Below are positions 17,759-25,516 of a DNA stretch of 64,000 bases, in pieces. This DNA is from Streptomyces sp. NBC_01306. Its GTDB lineage: Bacteria; Actinomycetota; Actinomycetes; Streptomycetales; Streptomycetaceae. The position numbers and the translations under genes are program-made. The notes under the pieces were generated by a model that searched no databases, was not told the origin of the DNA, and worked only from the letters and a program-made list of their open reading frames with translations. Location of the stretch: positions 5,523,001 to 5,587,000 of the forward strand of contig NZ_JAPEPC010000001.1 of assembly GCF_026340465.1 (NCBI RefSeq), given 5' to 3'. The stretch's first letter is position 1, and every line of letters begins with the position of its first letter.

Positions 17759-17781
17759 AAGGGCGGCCCTGTCGCCGCAGG

Positions 17782-18339
17782 TCAGAACACCTGCACCTGC
17801 ACCTGCTCGGGCTCAGGCGGCGCCGGCCGACGGCTCATCTCGATGTAGCGGGCCGAGCTGGTACGGCCCCAATCGACGAACACGCCCCGCGCGGCCAGCG
17901 TCGGCTGAAGCCGCTTGAGCCGGTCGGAGAGCACCTTGCCGGTGGTCGGCCACCCCTTGGGCATCGGACGGCAGTCCTCGCCGCTGTAGAGCCGCGTGAG
18001 GGCCGACAGCCAGTCAGCCGACGACATCCGTTGATCGCGGCCCGGCTCGATGGTGGCGGCGTGCTGAAGGACGGTCTGCGCGAGCAGGTCGCCCTCGATC
18101 ACGTCGTCGTTGAGGTCGTCCAGGCTGCGCCGGTACGCGCTCAGCGCCCCGAACCCGGTGGCCGCATCGAGCTGCGCGCACAGGTGCGCGAAGTCCGCCA
18201 TGCGCAAGTCGGTCGGGATCTCGGCCTGCGCGGCGCGCCCTTCGCTGGCCGAAGAGGTCCTGAGGGCTGGAACGGACTTTGACGGCACCGAGCGCTCACC
18301 GATGCGTAACTCTGAAGCCCGCGTCACGTTGGGGGTCAC
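17782..18339 (-). pseudogene. C-terminal remnant of a replicative primase/helicase-type protein of the element
   Basis: 185-residue reading frame starting GTG at 18339. It shows no NTPase or primase motif, only helical segments and a tail (WPTTGKVLSDRLKRLQPTLAARGVFVDWGR) of the kind found at the C-terminus of actinomycete plasmid/AICE DNA primase-helicases. Usual full length is over 500 residues, so the catalytic part appears deleted. The junction with another gene fragment lies near 18300. The assignment is by pattern recall; a free-standing small protein cannot be excluded. Confidence 0.5.
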
Positions 18340-18550
18340 GGCAGCGCGAGAGGGCGACTTGGAGCAAGCCCTGACGATGGGGGGTCGTGCTCTCGAAGGT
18401 GACCGTCAGTCCGTGCCGTCGCTCATCATGACCAGCCGCGAACTGGCTGCCGAGATGAAACGGCGATATGCCTCAGAACCATCCGCACAGGAGTACCTGT
18501 CTCGGCTGAACACTCTCGGACGGGCGGCACCCGGATTTCTGCCACAGTGA
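18302..18550 (+). pseudogene. 3' fragment of an XRE-type regulator with TPR-like C-terminus
   Basis: In-frame ATG at 18302, then about 82 residues including EARVTLGVTAAREGDLEQAL and a RRYASEPSAQEYLSRL segment. This matches the helical C-terminal end of large Streptomyces HTH regulators with TPR-like repeats. The N-terminal helix-turn-helix half is absent and upstream sequence belongs to the opposite-strand primase remnant, so this looks like a deletion junction. Confidence 0.5.
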
Positions 18551-18650
18551 GTTGCTCAGCAGTCCGAACCTAGAGGAGCAAGCTGAGGATCACTGTCAGT
18601 CCCGTCTCGTACGATACGTGGTCTGGTAGCCAACTTTGAGGAGGGGTCGC

Positions 18651-19463
18651 ATGACTACTTTCAAGCGTGAAGCAGACATGCTGCACCCCATCACCACTAG
18701 TCGATATAAGTTCACATCTCCCAGGACCCCTTGGGAGCACTTCTACGAGATCCAGACGCCAAAGGGCGTAGCGGACATCATCTTTGCAGTGTTCGACAAG
18801 GGTGTCGTCGACGACCGAAAAAGGTGGGGAGTCCACCCGATTCAGTCAAAGTCGGCCATTGATGTCTTATCGCTTCTGACTGCAACAAAGAAAAAGAACG
18901 AGGCAGGTAAGCCCGCACCTTCTTCGCTTTCAACGTCAGAGGTTGCCCAAAAAACGCTCACCTCTGCCTCACACCTAAGTCAGCAACTATTCCCCAAGCT
19001 CATCGAATACGGCTGGGTCGAGCGGACAGGAAGAGGTCAATGGCAGGCCAAACATCTCTATGAGTGTCCCGCCACAAGCATCTACGCCATCGAAGTCAAG
19101 CGCACCGACTGGCAACGGGCGCTCAGTCAAGCCGCCTCGCATACAAAGTTCACCAACAAGACCTTTCTAGCGCTGGACTCCGAACGTCTCCCCAAGGCTC
19201 AAAGTGCACTACGTGTTGCACTTGAGCACGCAGGCGTCGGGCTATTCGCTGTATCTGCGAATGAACTGGAAGACCCACTGACGGTGATCGCTAATCCGCC
19301 ACGCAAGTCACCGCGTAACAGCGAGCGTTCAGTCGTGTCAGAACGCCTCCTTGCTGTCCGCAACTCGGGTGGCAATTCGGGGTTCTGGGGGCACGTCTTC
19401 GGTAGGATCGTCACCACAAGCAGCGGCGACGATCCTCGGAAGTCTATGTTGCTTCTTAACTGA
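18651..19463 (+). CDS. PD-(D/E)xK-like nuclease with inserted winged helix (unrecognised family)
   Basis: 270 aa. No family recognised with certainty. GVADIIFAV (Asp42) and YAIEVKRTDWQRALSQAASH (E148-x-K150, with a following Gln/His-rich helix) have the order and spacing of a PD-(D/E)xK nuclease core, reminiscent of sce7726-type proteins. Residues 93-138 (STSEVAQKTLTSASHLSQQL, then LIEYGWVERTGRGQW) look like a winged-helix domain inserted between the two catalytic halves. ATG at 18651 with GAGGAGGGG upstream. Leu73 is a TTA codon, rare in Streptomyces and dependent on the bldA tRNA. Base composition is lower in G+C than the chromosome. It overlaps the convergent 456-aa gene by 8 bases. Confidence 0.6.
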   Translation: MTTFKREADMLHPITTSRYKFTSPRTPWEHFYEIQTPKGVADIIFAVFDKGVVDDRKRWGVHPIQSKSAIDVLSLLTATKKKNEAGKPAPSSLSTSEVAQKTLTSASHLSQQLFPKLIEYGWVERTGRGQWQAKHLYECPATSIYAIEVKRTDWQRALSQAASHTKFTNKTFLALDSERLPKAQSALRVALEHAGVGLFAVSANELEDPLTVIANPPRKSPRNSERSVVSERLLAVRNSGGNSGFWGHVFGRIVTTSSGDDPRKSMLLLN

Positions 19464-20826
19464 GCCGGTCCAGCCAGAGATCTAGATGCTTGGGATCGTT
19501 CGCACCACTGAGCGGAACGATCGCCGACGCTGAATCCCTGAAGTCTCTGGCGCCGCGGGCGATAGCTCGCGTTCCTGCTCTTCTTCCCCGGGAATAATCC
19601 GATGCTTCAGCCACAGCATCGGCCACGGTCGCAAGATAGTGCGCGCCGGCCCTAGCCTTATCCCACAGGCCGGGAGTTTGAGCACGGCAAAATTCGCAGC
19701 CGCATACACTCTGCCCTGGCAACGCCGACAGGCGAGAGTCGGTGTCTACATCGACGACGTGCAACAAGCTACGCCGAAACGTCCTGTTGGTTGGCGCCGG
19801 CCGTGGAGTTGTACGCTTAATCTTGATGACTTTTGTGTCAGCGAATGCGCGCTCGCCTGACCCGATTCCCGTAGAGAAGCCGCTGGCCCCCCAAGCAAGC
19901 GCGGCCCAGCCGGTCAGTGCAGTGTTCGGGAGAATCAAGAACTTGTCGTTCTCCTCGCAGACACTAGCCAGCTCAACGTAACCGTCTAGGATTTCTGGCG
20001 AGGCCAACTGGCCATAGGGTTGCGCCAGAAGAGGCCAACGCACCCGGACGTAGAAGACCTCTTCGTCCATGTCCAGCAGCTCAGCCAAAAGTGAATCCCG
20101 CAACCGCTCAGTGGTCAACCAGGTGTACGGGATGGTCACATTGACTGCCAGATTCTCGTAGTCACGCGTTTCCGCGCGCGCCCAGGACACGCAGTCCCTC
20201 AGAACCCGCAGACTCTCCGCACGGTCCGCAGGGTTCAACCACAGGCCCGGCGTTAGAAACACCGTTGCGCCCTGCTCGCGCTGGACTCGAATGACATCCG
20301 CGACCCAATCGGCAGTCCATCCCGAGGAGAGATTGCGATGGAAGTAGGGCCACTTGGTCGATGTCGAGGGACCGGCAAAGGGCTTGCCATCCCGCTGATC
20401 TGCAAGGACCGCTCCATAGGAGTCCGGTCTGGCGAAACACTCTGGGTCAGCGATCTGGACAGGAGCAATCTCCGTATTCCGAAAGAACGTAGGGATGCCG
20501 GATGCCCCACTTGGCCGCATGCGCGGGATCGGGGCAACAACGCCCAGGTTGAGCGAGGAGTTATGTGCGGTGTTGATATGGTTTAGCGCAGCCGGGATCA
20601 ACGCCGCATGCTGATGACTCCGCTGGATCAGGAATAGCGGCTTACCCCCCTGAAGACACTCCTTCGCTTCGGCGAAGCGTTCCTCTTCGATAATATCGCC
20701 GAATGCTTCTGTGTCAGCTTCTGCCTCGCTGTCCCAACCGAAGAAATCCTCATCGATTGTTTCAGCATCTGACGCCTCGGCATTCGCCGTGTCGACAACA
20801 AAGTGCAGCTCGTCATCGCGTTCCAT
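19456..20826 (-). CDS. 456-aa protein of unrecognised family with CxCxxC...H motif, kinase operon partner
   Basis: Function unknown. The N-terminus (1-50) is strongly acidic. Residues about 63-330 alternate hydrophobic strands and helices (LFLIQ, LGVVAPI, TVFLTPGLW, LAVNVTIPY, VFYVRVRW, FLILPNTALTGWAALAWGAS), compatible with an alpha/beta barrel. Residues 375-396 hold C375-x-C377-x2-C380 and H396, like a zinc site. The order barrel plus CxCxxC plus His recalls tRNA-guanine transglycosylase relatives (for example DpdA), but this is a weak resemblance and the Cys-His spacing is shorter. The start ATG at 20826 lies 3 bases after the kinase stop, with GGGGGAG as ribosome site, so the two are co-transcribed and probably coupled. 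Confidence 0.55.
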   Translation of the reverse strand: MERDDELHFVVDTANAEASDAETIDEDFFGWDSEAEADTEAFGDIIEEERFAEAKECLQGGKPLFLIQRSHQHAALIPAALNHINTAHNSSLNLGVVAPIPRMRPSGASGIPTFFRNTEIAPVQIADPECFARPDSYGAVLADQRDGKPFAGPSTSTKWPYFHRNLSSGWTADWVADVIRVQREQGATVFLTPGLWLNPADRAESLRVLRDCVSWARAETRDYENLAVNVTIPYTWLTTERLRDSLLAELLDMDEEVFYVRVRWPLLAQPYGQLASPEILDGYVELASVCEENDKFLILPNTALTGWAALAWGASGFSTGIGSGERAFADTKVIKIKRTTPRPAPTNRTFRRSLLHVVDVDTDSRLSALPGQSVCGCEFCRAQTPGLWDKARAGAHYLATVADAVAEASDYSRGRRAGTRAIARGARDFRDSASAIVPLSGANDPKHLDLWLDRLS

Positions 20827-20829
20827 GTG

Positions 20830-21648
20830 CTACTCCCCCTTGATGCGAAGGATGGCCTTCGCTACCGTACCCCTCTTATGCGGTTGTTCAGAAAGACAGC
20901 GATCAATCAGATCGGAAACAGTAACTGGCACATGTTCCGGAAGAGCAGGTTTGTTCTTGATGCGCTCAAAGAACGTGTCCCAGGAGAGCGTCTCTCCGGG
21001 TGCCACGTATGGATGTGTTCCGGTAGCCGCCTCGTAGAGCACGACACCTACAGCCCAGAGATCGCTGGCCTTTAGGGCCCTATCACCTCGAAGTTGCTCA
21101 GGCGCCATGTACATCGGTGTCCCAATCGCCTGCGGGTAGCGAGTGATGGACTCCACGTCCATTAGTTTGGCCAGACCCAAATCCAAGACCACAGGGTGGG
21201 AATAGTCCCCTCTCCGGAGAGCGATATTGGCTGGCTTCAGGTCTCGATGCAGGAGATTCGCCGCGTGGATGGCGGATATGCCTTGAAGTAGCCCGCTCGC
21301 CAGGTTGACTAGCTGATCCCCGGTCGGGCGCCCATTCGGGATCGCCTCAGCCAGGTCGCCGCCCTCGATATACTCGAAAACGAGATTAGCCCTGCGTTTC
21401 CCCGCGATCTCCAGGTACATGACGTTGTCGAGGCGTACGACATTCTCAGACGCTACTCGTCGGTAGCTTTCGATCTCACGACGCAGCCGCTCAAGATCCG
21501 CATCGTCGCGATAGATGATCTTGTACGCCGCGTCCTTGCCGCCGGTGACGACTCTCCATGTCTCCCCGAAAGTGCCCGTGCCGAGATACGACACGGAAGA
21601 AGTGCCAGCCGCTCCCTCGATGTCGGTAGCAGAGAACTGTTGCTCCAT
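20830..21648 (-). CDS. soluble stand-alone Ser/Thr protein kinase of the element
   Basis: 272 aa, a complete Hanks-type kinase with nothing else attached: glycine loop GTGTFGETW (23-31), Lys43 (AYKII), HRDLKPAN (134-141), metal Asp156 in DLGLAK, and GTPMYMAPEQL (176-186). All catalytic residues are kept. It lacks the transmembrane helix and PASTA or NHL sensor that most Streptomyces PknB relatives have, so it acts in the cytoplasm. The ATG at 21648 with AAGGGGGTGA before it is preferred over the GTG at 21666. It is the first gene of an operon with the 456-aa protein. A partner-activating or cell-shutdown role is inference from context. Confidence 0.88.
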   Translation of the reverse strand: MEQQFSATDIEGAAGTSSVSYLGTGTFGETWRVVTGGKDAAYKIIYRDDADLERLRREIESYRRVASENVVRLDNVMYLEIAGKRRANLVFEYIEGGDLAEAIPNGRPTGDQLVNLASGLLQGISAIHAANLLHRDLKPANIALRRGDYSHPVVLDLGLAKLMDVESITRYPQAIGTPMYMAPEQLRGDRALKASDLWAVGVVLYEAATGTHPYVAPGETLSWDTFFERIKNKPALPEHVPVTVSDLIDRCLSEQPHKRGTVAKAILRIKGE

Positions 21649-22030
21649 CGGTTCACCCCCTTGCACGCTTTGGCATATGACGCTCTGACAGGTTATACGG
21701 CAGTCGGGCGCACGGATAAAGCGTCAGAGAAGATGATCCGCATCGGGCCATGAGTGGGCATCGGTTAAGCCGGGGGCCAAACAGGGCGCCAAGCAGCCGC
21801 CGCTGCCAGGGTTGTCTCGGACAGTCGTGGACTGCGCTGGAGCCGTACGGGCAGGTCAACACACTCAAACTAAGGTCACGGAGGGCTCGGTCGCGTTCTG
21901 GTTGGAGTAGTCGCGCGTTCCGCATGGCTCGCGTTGACGAGCCACTTCGGCTGGAATCACTTGCGTCGAAGATCGCCTTCGCGGGCATGCTGGCTGGGTC
22001 GAGCATCAGACGGAACCCCAGGGGGACGGC
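21649..22030. promoter_or_regulatory. 382-bp gene-free stretch between divergent kinase and unknown gene
   Basis: No supportable gene. It must hold the promoter of the minus-strand kinase operon; a TATAAC-like hexamer occurs on the minus strand around 21695. It also holds the promoter of the rightward gene at 22031. No long inverted repeat was seen. Confidence 0.35.
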
Positions 22031-22621
22031 GTGATCGTGAACCGGTACTTCGGCAGCAAGCAGCCTGATGAGTACGACGAGTTGGAGCAGCACCTCGTTC
22101 AGGACCTCAACGCCCCACTCGACTGGCCCGAGGGGGACGGTCTCACCGTCAGCCAGGTCGCCCAAATCGCCTCTGCCGCAACCTGCGACTCCGCGTACAG
22201 CCGAGCGGCCAATGGCCACTTGATCGACCTGTTCGCAGCGCTCCCGTTGCCGGGCACCCCGGATGGGAGCGCCTTCTGGAGGCGCATCCTCGACGCCGCA
22301 GATGAGGCCGCTTGGAACATCGTCCCGGCCAACATGGGGGGTCCCTTCTTCGACCGTATCCACGAAGGCAACGAAGGCGGCATCGCGTCGCGCGTCCTGA
22401 GCTTCCTGGAGGAACTGACGCCGTCTCAGCGTGCTGACGTCGCGGAGGTCATCGGCTCGTCCTTGGACAAAAGCACTGTTGGAGTCAGCGGGCGGTACGG
22501 CGGCGAACTGTGGCTGCGGGATGCAGAGATGAGCGCGTGGCGCGTCGCTCTAGCCAGTCGGCGGGAGTTCGAGGCGGCGCAGGACCGCGAGCGGTTCTTC
22601 GAAGCGTGGCGCAACGCGTGA
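22031..22621 (+). CDS. hypothetical protein at right end of element
   Basis: 196 aa, not recognised. Start GTG at 22031 with a GGGGGA stretch 6 bases upstream. The protein is acidic and mainly helical (EYDELEQHLVQDLN, SQVAQIASAATCDSAYSRAANGHLIDLF, VLSFLEELTPSQRADVAEVIG), with no signal peptide, membrane helix or obvious active site. It ends FEAAQDRERFFEAWRNA. The gene lies between the kinase operon and attR. It could be a small regulatory or immunity partner, but nothing in the sequence shows that. Confidence 0.6.
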   Translation: MIVNRYFGSKQPDEYDELEQHLVQDLNAPLDWPEGDGLTVSQVAQIASAATCDSAYSRAANGHLIDLFAALPLPGTPDGSAFWRRILDAADEAAWNIVPANMGGPFFDRIHEGNEGGIASRVLSFLEELTPSQRADVAEVIGSSLDKSTVGVSGRYGGELWLRDAEMSAWRVALASRREFEAAQDRERFFEAWRNA

Positions 22622-22689
22622 CCATTTGCGGTCGGCCTGTCCAACGCGTGCCGATGGCAGATCGGCCGGCCGCGCCGGGGGTCGTCACC

Positions 22690-22708
22690 GGGCCGTCGCT
22701 GGGCCGTC
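22690..22708 (+). repeat. GGGCCGTC-N3-GGGCCGTC direct repeat, right arm (possible integrase arm site)
   Basis: Same octamer pair and 11-base period as at 15693-15711, here about 106 bases inside attR. Found only by eye; other copies elsewhere in the window were not excluded. Confidence 0.5.
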
Positions 22709-22813
22709 AGAGGGCGGCCCGCAGCGACCACCAACGACCACCAATGGCCGCCGCGCCGCAGGTCAGAAGGGAGCCGGGTTAGATCGCGGCAGGCCGCCAC
22801 AGAGGCTCATCAA

Positions 22814-22900
22814 TTCCTGCGCAACAAGAAGCAGGAGTGGGAGGAGTACCGCAGCGAGGTCACCGCCTTCGAGCTGCGGAAGAACCTGCCGGTGCTGTAG
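22814..22900 (+). pseudogene. attR core and displaced 3' end of the original glnA2
   Basis: The 39-bp att core (22814-22852) plus the original last 16 codons of glnA2 up to TAG at 22898-22900. It has no promoter or start and is not expressed as protein. After the core it differs from the restored tail at 8 bases, all synonymous. It is followed by the original host terminator. Confidence 0.9.
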
Positions 22901-22938
22901 GGGCAGGTCAGCGAGGGTTTCCCGCTCGGTTTTCGTTC

Positions 22939-22969
22939 CCGGGCCCGCACTTCGCAGGTGCGGGCCCGG
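22939..22969. terminator. original glnA2 terminator, now stranded beyond attR
   Basis: Perfect 12-bp stem CCGGGCCCGCAC / GTGCGGGCCCGG with a 7-base loop. It lies 38 bases after the displaced glnA2 stop. Confidence 0.75.
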
Positions 22970-22986
22970 AAGGCCGGATCCGGCGG

Positions 22987-23540
22987 CCATACCCGGGTGA
23001 TGTGGCTGAAGCCGAGGGAGGTCAGTCCTCCGGCCTGACACAGCCGGTCGGAGGGGCCGCTGACCTCGGTCTGGAGGAGTTGGTAGGCAGCGCCGTGGGA
23101 CTGGCCCCAGTGCATCGCGGCCCGCCACAGCATCCGGCCCAGCCCCCGCACCCCGGGCAGGACGGCGAAGTACTGGGGCATGAGCTGGGGGCATCCGATG
23201 GCATCGGGGCGTACTTCCATGGGGCCGATCGCGCCCACCATGCAGTCTTCGACGGAGGCAGCGAGGACCGGGCCGCACCGGCCGGCCTGCATCTGGGTGT
23301 GAAGGAAGGCCAAACCATCGCCCGCCATGGCCTCGGCGAACGGAACGAAGGTCTCCTGCACGGTGGTCGGCCAGTCGGTGACCGGGCGGACCGGGCCGCC
23401 GGGGTCGGGGCAGGAACGGGCCGTGAAGTCCTGGAGCTGGATGCGAGGTCGACGGTGAGCGCGTGCGGGTGGACGGGACCGAGAGTCGGCACGATCGGCG
23501 CGGTCAGTACGGACCGGAGCCAGTCCCAGCGGAAGAACAT
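22987..23540 (-). pseudogene. GNAT acetyltransferase-like gene, frameshifted
   Basis: The N-terminal part starts ATG at 23540 (MFFRWDWLRSVLTAPIVPTL...). The bulk of the GNAT-like domain continues in another frame from about 23450 (LQDFTARSCPDP, then MAGDGLAFLHTQMQ, and the acetyl-CoA loop LPGVRGLGRMLWRAAMHWG). A one-base frameshift near GACCTCGCATCCAGCTCC joins the two. The second frame has no stop until inside the att core, so the 3' end is also disturbed by the integration scar. Either a decayed gene or a sequencing error at one base. Confidence 0.55.
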
Positions 23541-23886
23541 GAGCGGCACCCTGAGGGGCGGCCGGTCGGGGTTCGGGCCCCGGCGTGAACGAACCGGGGC
23601 CTGGACGGAATCGACCGGGCCGTGTCGGTCAGTGGGGGTTGTCGTCACCGGCGTCGCAGGAGCACTCCGCGCTCTCCACGACGTCATCCAGGCTGCCCCT
23701 TGGCTGTAGCCCTCAACGGGTGTCGCTTGTCGACGAGTTCGGATGGCAGTGGAGGGTCTGCGCGCTTCTGGATACCAGTGAGTTCCGATGTCGCTCGACG
23801 AGCGTGCAGGCTTTCCTTGACCTGAAGTGCGATTGAGCTTTTAGCGTGTCCTCAAGTTGCTCACCTGCCGATGGGAGAACGCGCTC
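23541..23886. other. 346-bp stretch without an intact gene
   Basis: On the minus strand at 23629-23712 an open stretch without a good start ends VVESAECSCDAGDDNPH before a stop. It may be the tail of a lost small Cys-containing peptide gene. Otherwise only the promoter region of the NmrA-like gene at 23887. Confidence 0.3.
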
Positions 23887-24720
23887 ATGATCCTCGTGAC
23901 CGGAGCCACCGGAAACATAGGAAGTGCACTGCTGGGGGAGTTGCACGCATGCGGTGCGGGGCCGCTGAGAGGGTTCACCCGTGACGCCTCACGGGCGGCG
24001 TTCCCCGCAGAGGTCGAGGCCATTGAGGGTGACTTCGCGGTGCAGGAGTCGTTGAAGCCCGCTCTGGGCGGGGTGCGCTCGCTGTTCCTGTTGTCGCGTG
24101 TGGGCCCGGACGCGAACATCCTCGCGGCAGCCCGTCGGGCGGGTGTGGAGCACGTGGTGCTGGTGTCGTCCATTACCGTCCAGACCCATCCGCACCTGGG
24201 CCCCGCCGGCGAGAACCTGGCGGTCGAGCGGCTACTCAAGGACAGTGGCATGGCCTGGACGATTCTGCGGCCGACGCAGTTCGCCTCGAACGCTCTGATG
24301 TGGGCGGCGTCGATCCGCGACCGTGAGGCGGTCCGCGCGCCGTATGCGGACACCGGGCTGCCCACGATCCACCCCGCGGACATCGCGTCGGTGGCGCGGG
24401 TTGCGCTGACCGAGCCCGGCCACCAGGGGCGGACGTATGCCCTGACCGGTCCGGAGCCGGTGACAGCCCGGCAGCAGGTCAAGGCCATCGCGGCAGCCCT
24501 CGGGCGGGAGGTGCCCTTCATCGAGATCAGCCGGCAGGAGGCCCATGCTCAGATGGCCGCGGTCTTCGGGCACGAGGCAGCGGATGCAGTGCTCGACGTC
24601 ACGGGCGGAGACGTCAATGACGAGTTGCTCGCGGTGCGCGACACGGTTTCACAGGTCACCGGCTCGCCGGGCAGACCGTTCCGGCAGTGGGTTGCGGAGA
24701 ATGCCAACATCTTCCGCTGA
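23887..24720 (+). CDS. NmrA-like NAD(P)-binding protein (atypical SDR, QOR2 type)
   Basis: 277 aa. A Rossmann-type N-terminus MILVTGATGNIGSALLGEL carries the TGATGxxG nucleotide loop. It is followed by the NmrA-style core (GVEHVVLVSSITVQ, TILRPTQFASN) and a C-terminal substrate region (ALTGPEPVTARQQV). Short-chain-dehydrogenase-like proteins of this group act as NAD(P)H-dependent quinone reductases or redox sensors; the active Tyr-x3-Lys is not evident. ATG at 23887 with GGGAGA upstream. Monocistronic. Confidence 0.88.
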   Translation: MILVTGATGNIGSALLGELHACGAGPLRGFTRDASRAAFPAEVEAIEGDFAVQESLKPALGGVRSLFLLSRVGPDANILAAARRAGVEHVVLVSSITVQTHPHLGPAGENLAVERLLKDSGMAWTILRPTQFASNALMWAASIRDREAVRAPYADTGLPTIHPADIASVARVALTEPGHQGRTYALTGPEPVTARQQVKAIAAALGREVPFIEISRQEAHAQMAAVFGHEAADAVLDVTGGDVNDELLAVRDTVSQVTGSPGRPFRQWVAENANIFR

Positions 24721-24913
24721 GACACCCGGCCGGTGAGAGCTGACATCCTGGCGCGGTGGTCGCGGCGGATCGGCCCATACAGATCAGCCTCGGATTTTGA
24801 CAGGCGCATCGGTCGCCCGCACTCCCCAAGCGCCCTTCTGCCGGGGACAGTGCCTGCCGTTTTCCCATCTGCCAGGGGCGATTCTGTCCGGGCAGGTGAA
24901 GGCTGCCGGGTAG

Positions 24914-25516
24914 TCATGTGGACGACGTGGCCCCTTTGCTCTGGGTTTTGATCATCTGACGGAGGCTGGTGCGGGCGGCGGTGAGCTCGTCTTCGAGCTC
25001 GGTCACGCAGTGGGCGAGGCCGTTGGCCTCGGCGGTCTTGGTGGCGAGGAGTGCTTCCAACTCAACTTTGGAATGGTTGAGTTCATAGACTCTGGTGGTG
25101 AGATCGGCGGCGCCGATCTGGTCGAGTTGGTGGCCGAGGTGGAGGCGTGCGTTGCGCTGGAGCTGGTCGCGTTCCGTGCGAAGTTTGCGGATCTCCTCGC
25201 GGGCCAGTTCGAGATCGACGCGGAGGCTGATCGTGCTGGCCTGGTTGTCCCGCTTGGAGGGTCGAGGTGCGGTCTGTCCGCTGATGGCGGCCTCAACGTG
25301 TTCGCGCACGCCGTCGGCATAGGTGAGCCACGAAGAGACACCGGCGGTGCGAGCGACGGCAGCGTGAGTGATCTTCTCGCCGCTCTGCTGAAGCGACCGG
25401 ATCGCTTCAAGGACGCGGGCTCGCTCGGCCCGGCTGTCCCGGCGGCGGGCTTCCTTCAGGACCTGCGCGGGAGTCCGGCTCTGCGCGCTCGGGTTCGTCG
25501 CCGGTGACTGGGTCAC
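24914..25516 (-). CDS. DUF6262 family (TnpC-like) protein of a Tn554-type recombination module
   Basis: 200 aa. An N-terminal helix-turn-helix (ITHAAVARTAGVSSWLTYAD) is followed by a long coiled coil (about 90-190, REEIRKLRTERDQLQRNARLH and further heptads). This matches the small third protein found next to the tyrosine recombinases of Tn554-like elements. The GTG start at 25516 overlaps the stop of the upstream recombinase remnant (GTGA), as in complete elements. It appears intact but its recombinase partner is truncated, so the module cannot be active alone. Confidence 0.75.
   Translation of the reverse strand: MTQSPATNPSAQSRTPAQVLKEARRRDSRAERARVLEAIRSLQQSGEKITHAAVARTAGVSSWLTYADGVREHVEAAISGQTAPRPSKRDNQASTISLRVDLELAREEIRKLRTERDQLQRNARLHLGHQLDQIGAADLTTRVYELNHSKVELEALLATKTAEANGLAHCVTELEDELTAARTSLRQMIKTQSKGATSST

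Noticed and set aside
17062..17760. Extended 232-residue form of xis
   Set aside because: Upstream part is rich in Arg/His/Pro without fold and includes the heptamer array and hairpin; the ATG at 17307 has a good ribosome site and gives a normal-size excisionase.
18570..18836. 88-codon minus-strand frame near the nuclease start
   Set aside because: Overlaps the start and ribosome site of the plus-strand gene and has no recognisable domain.
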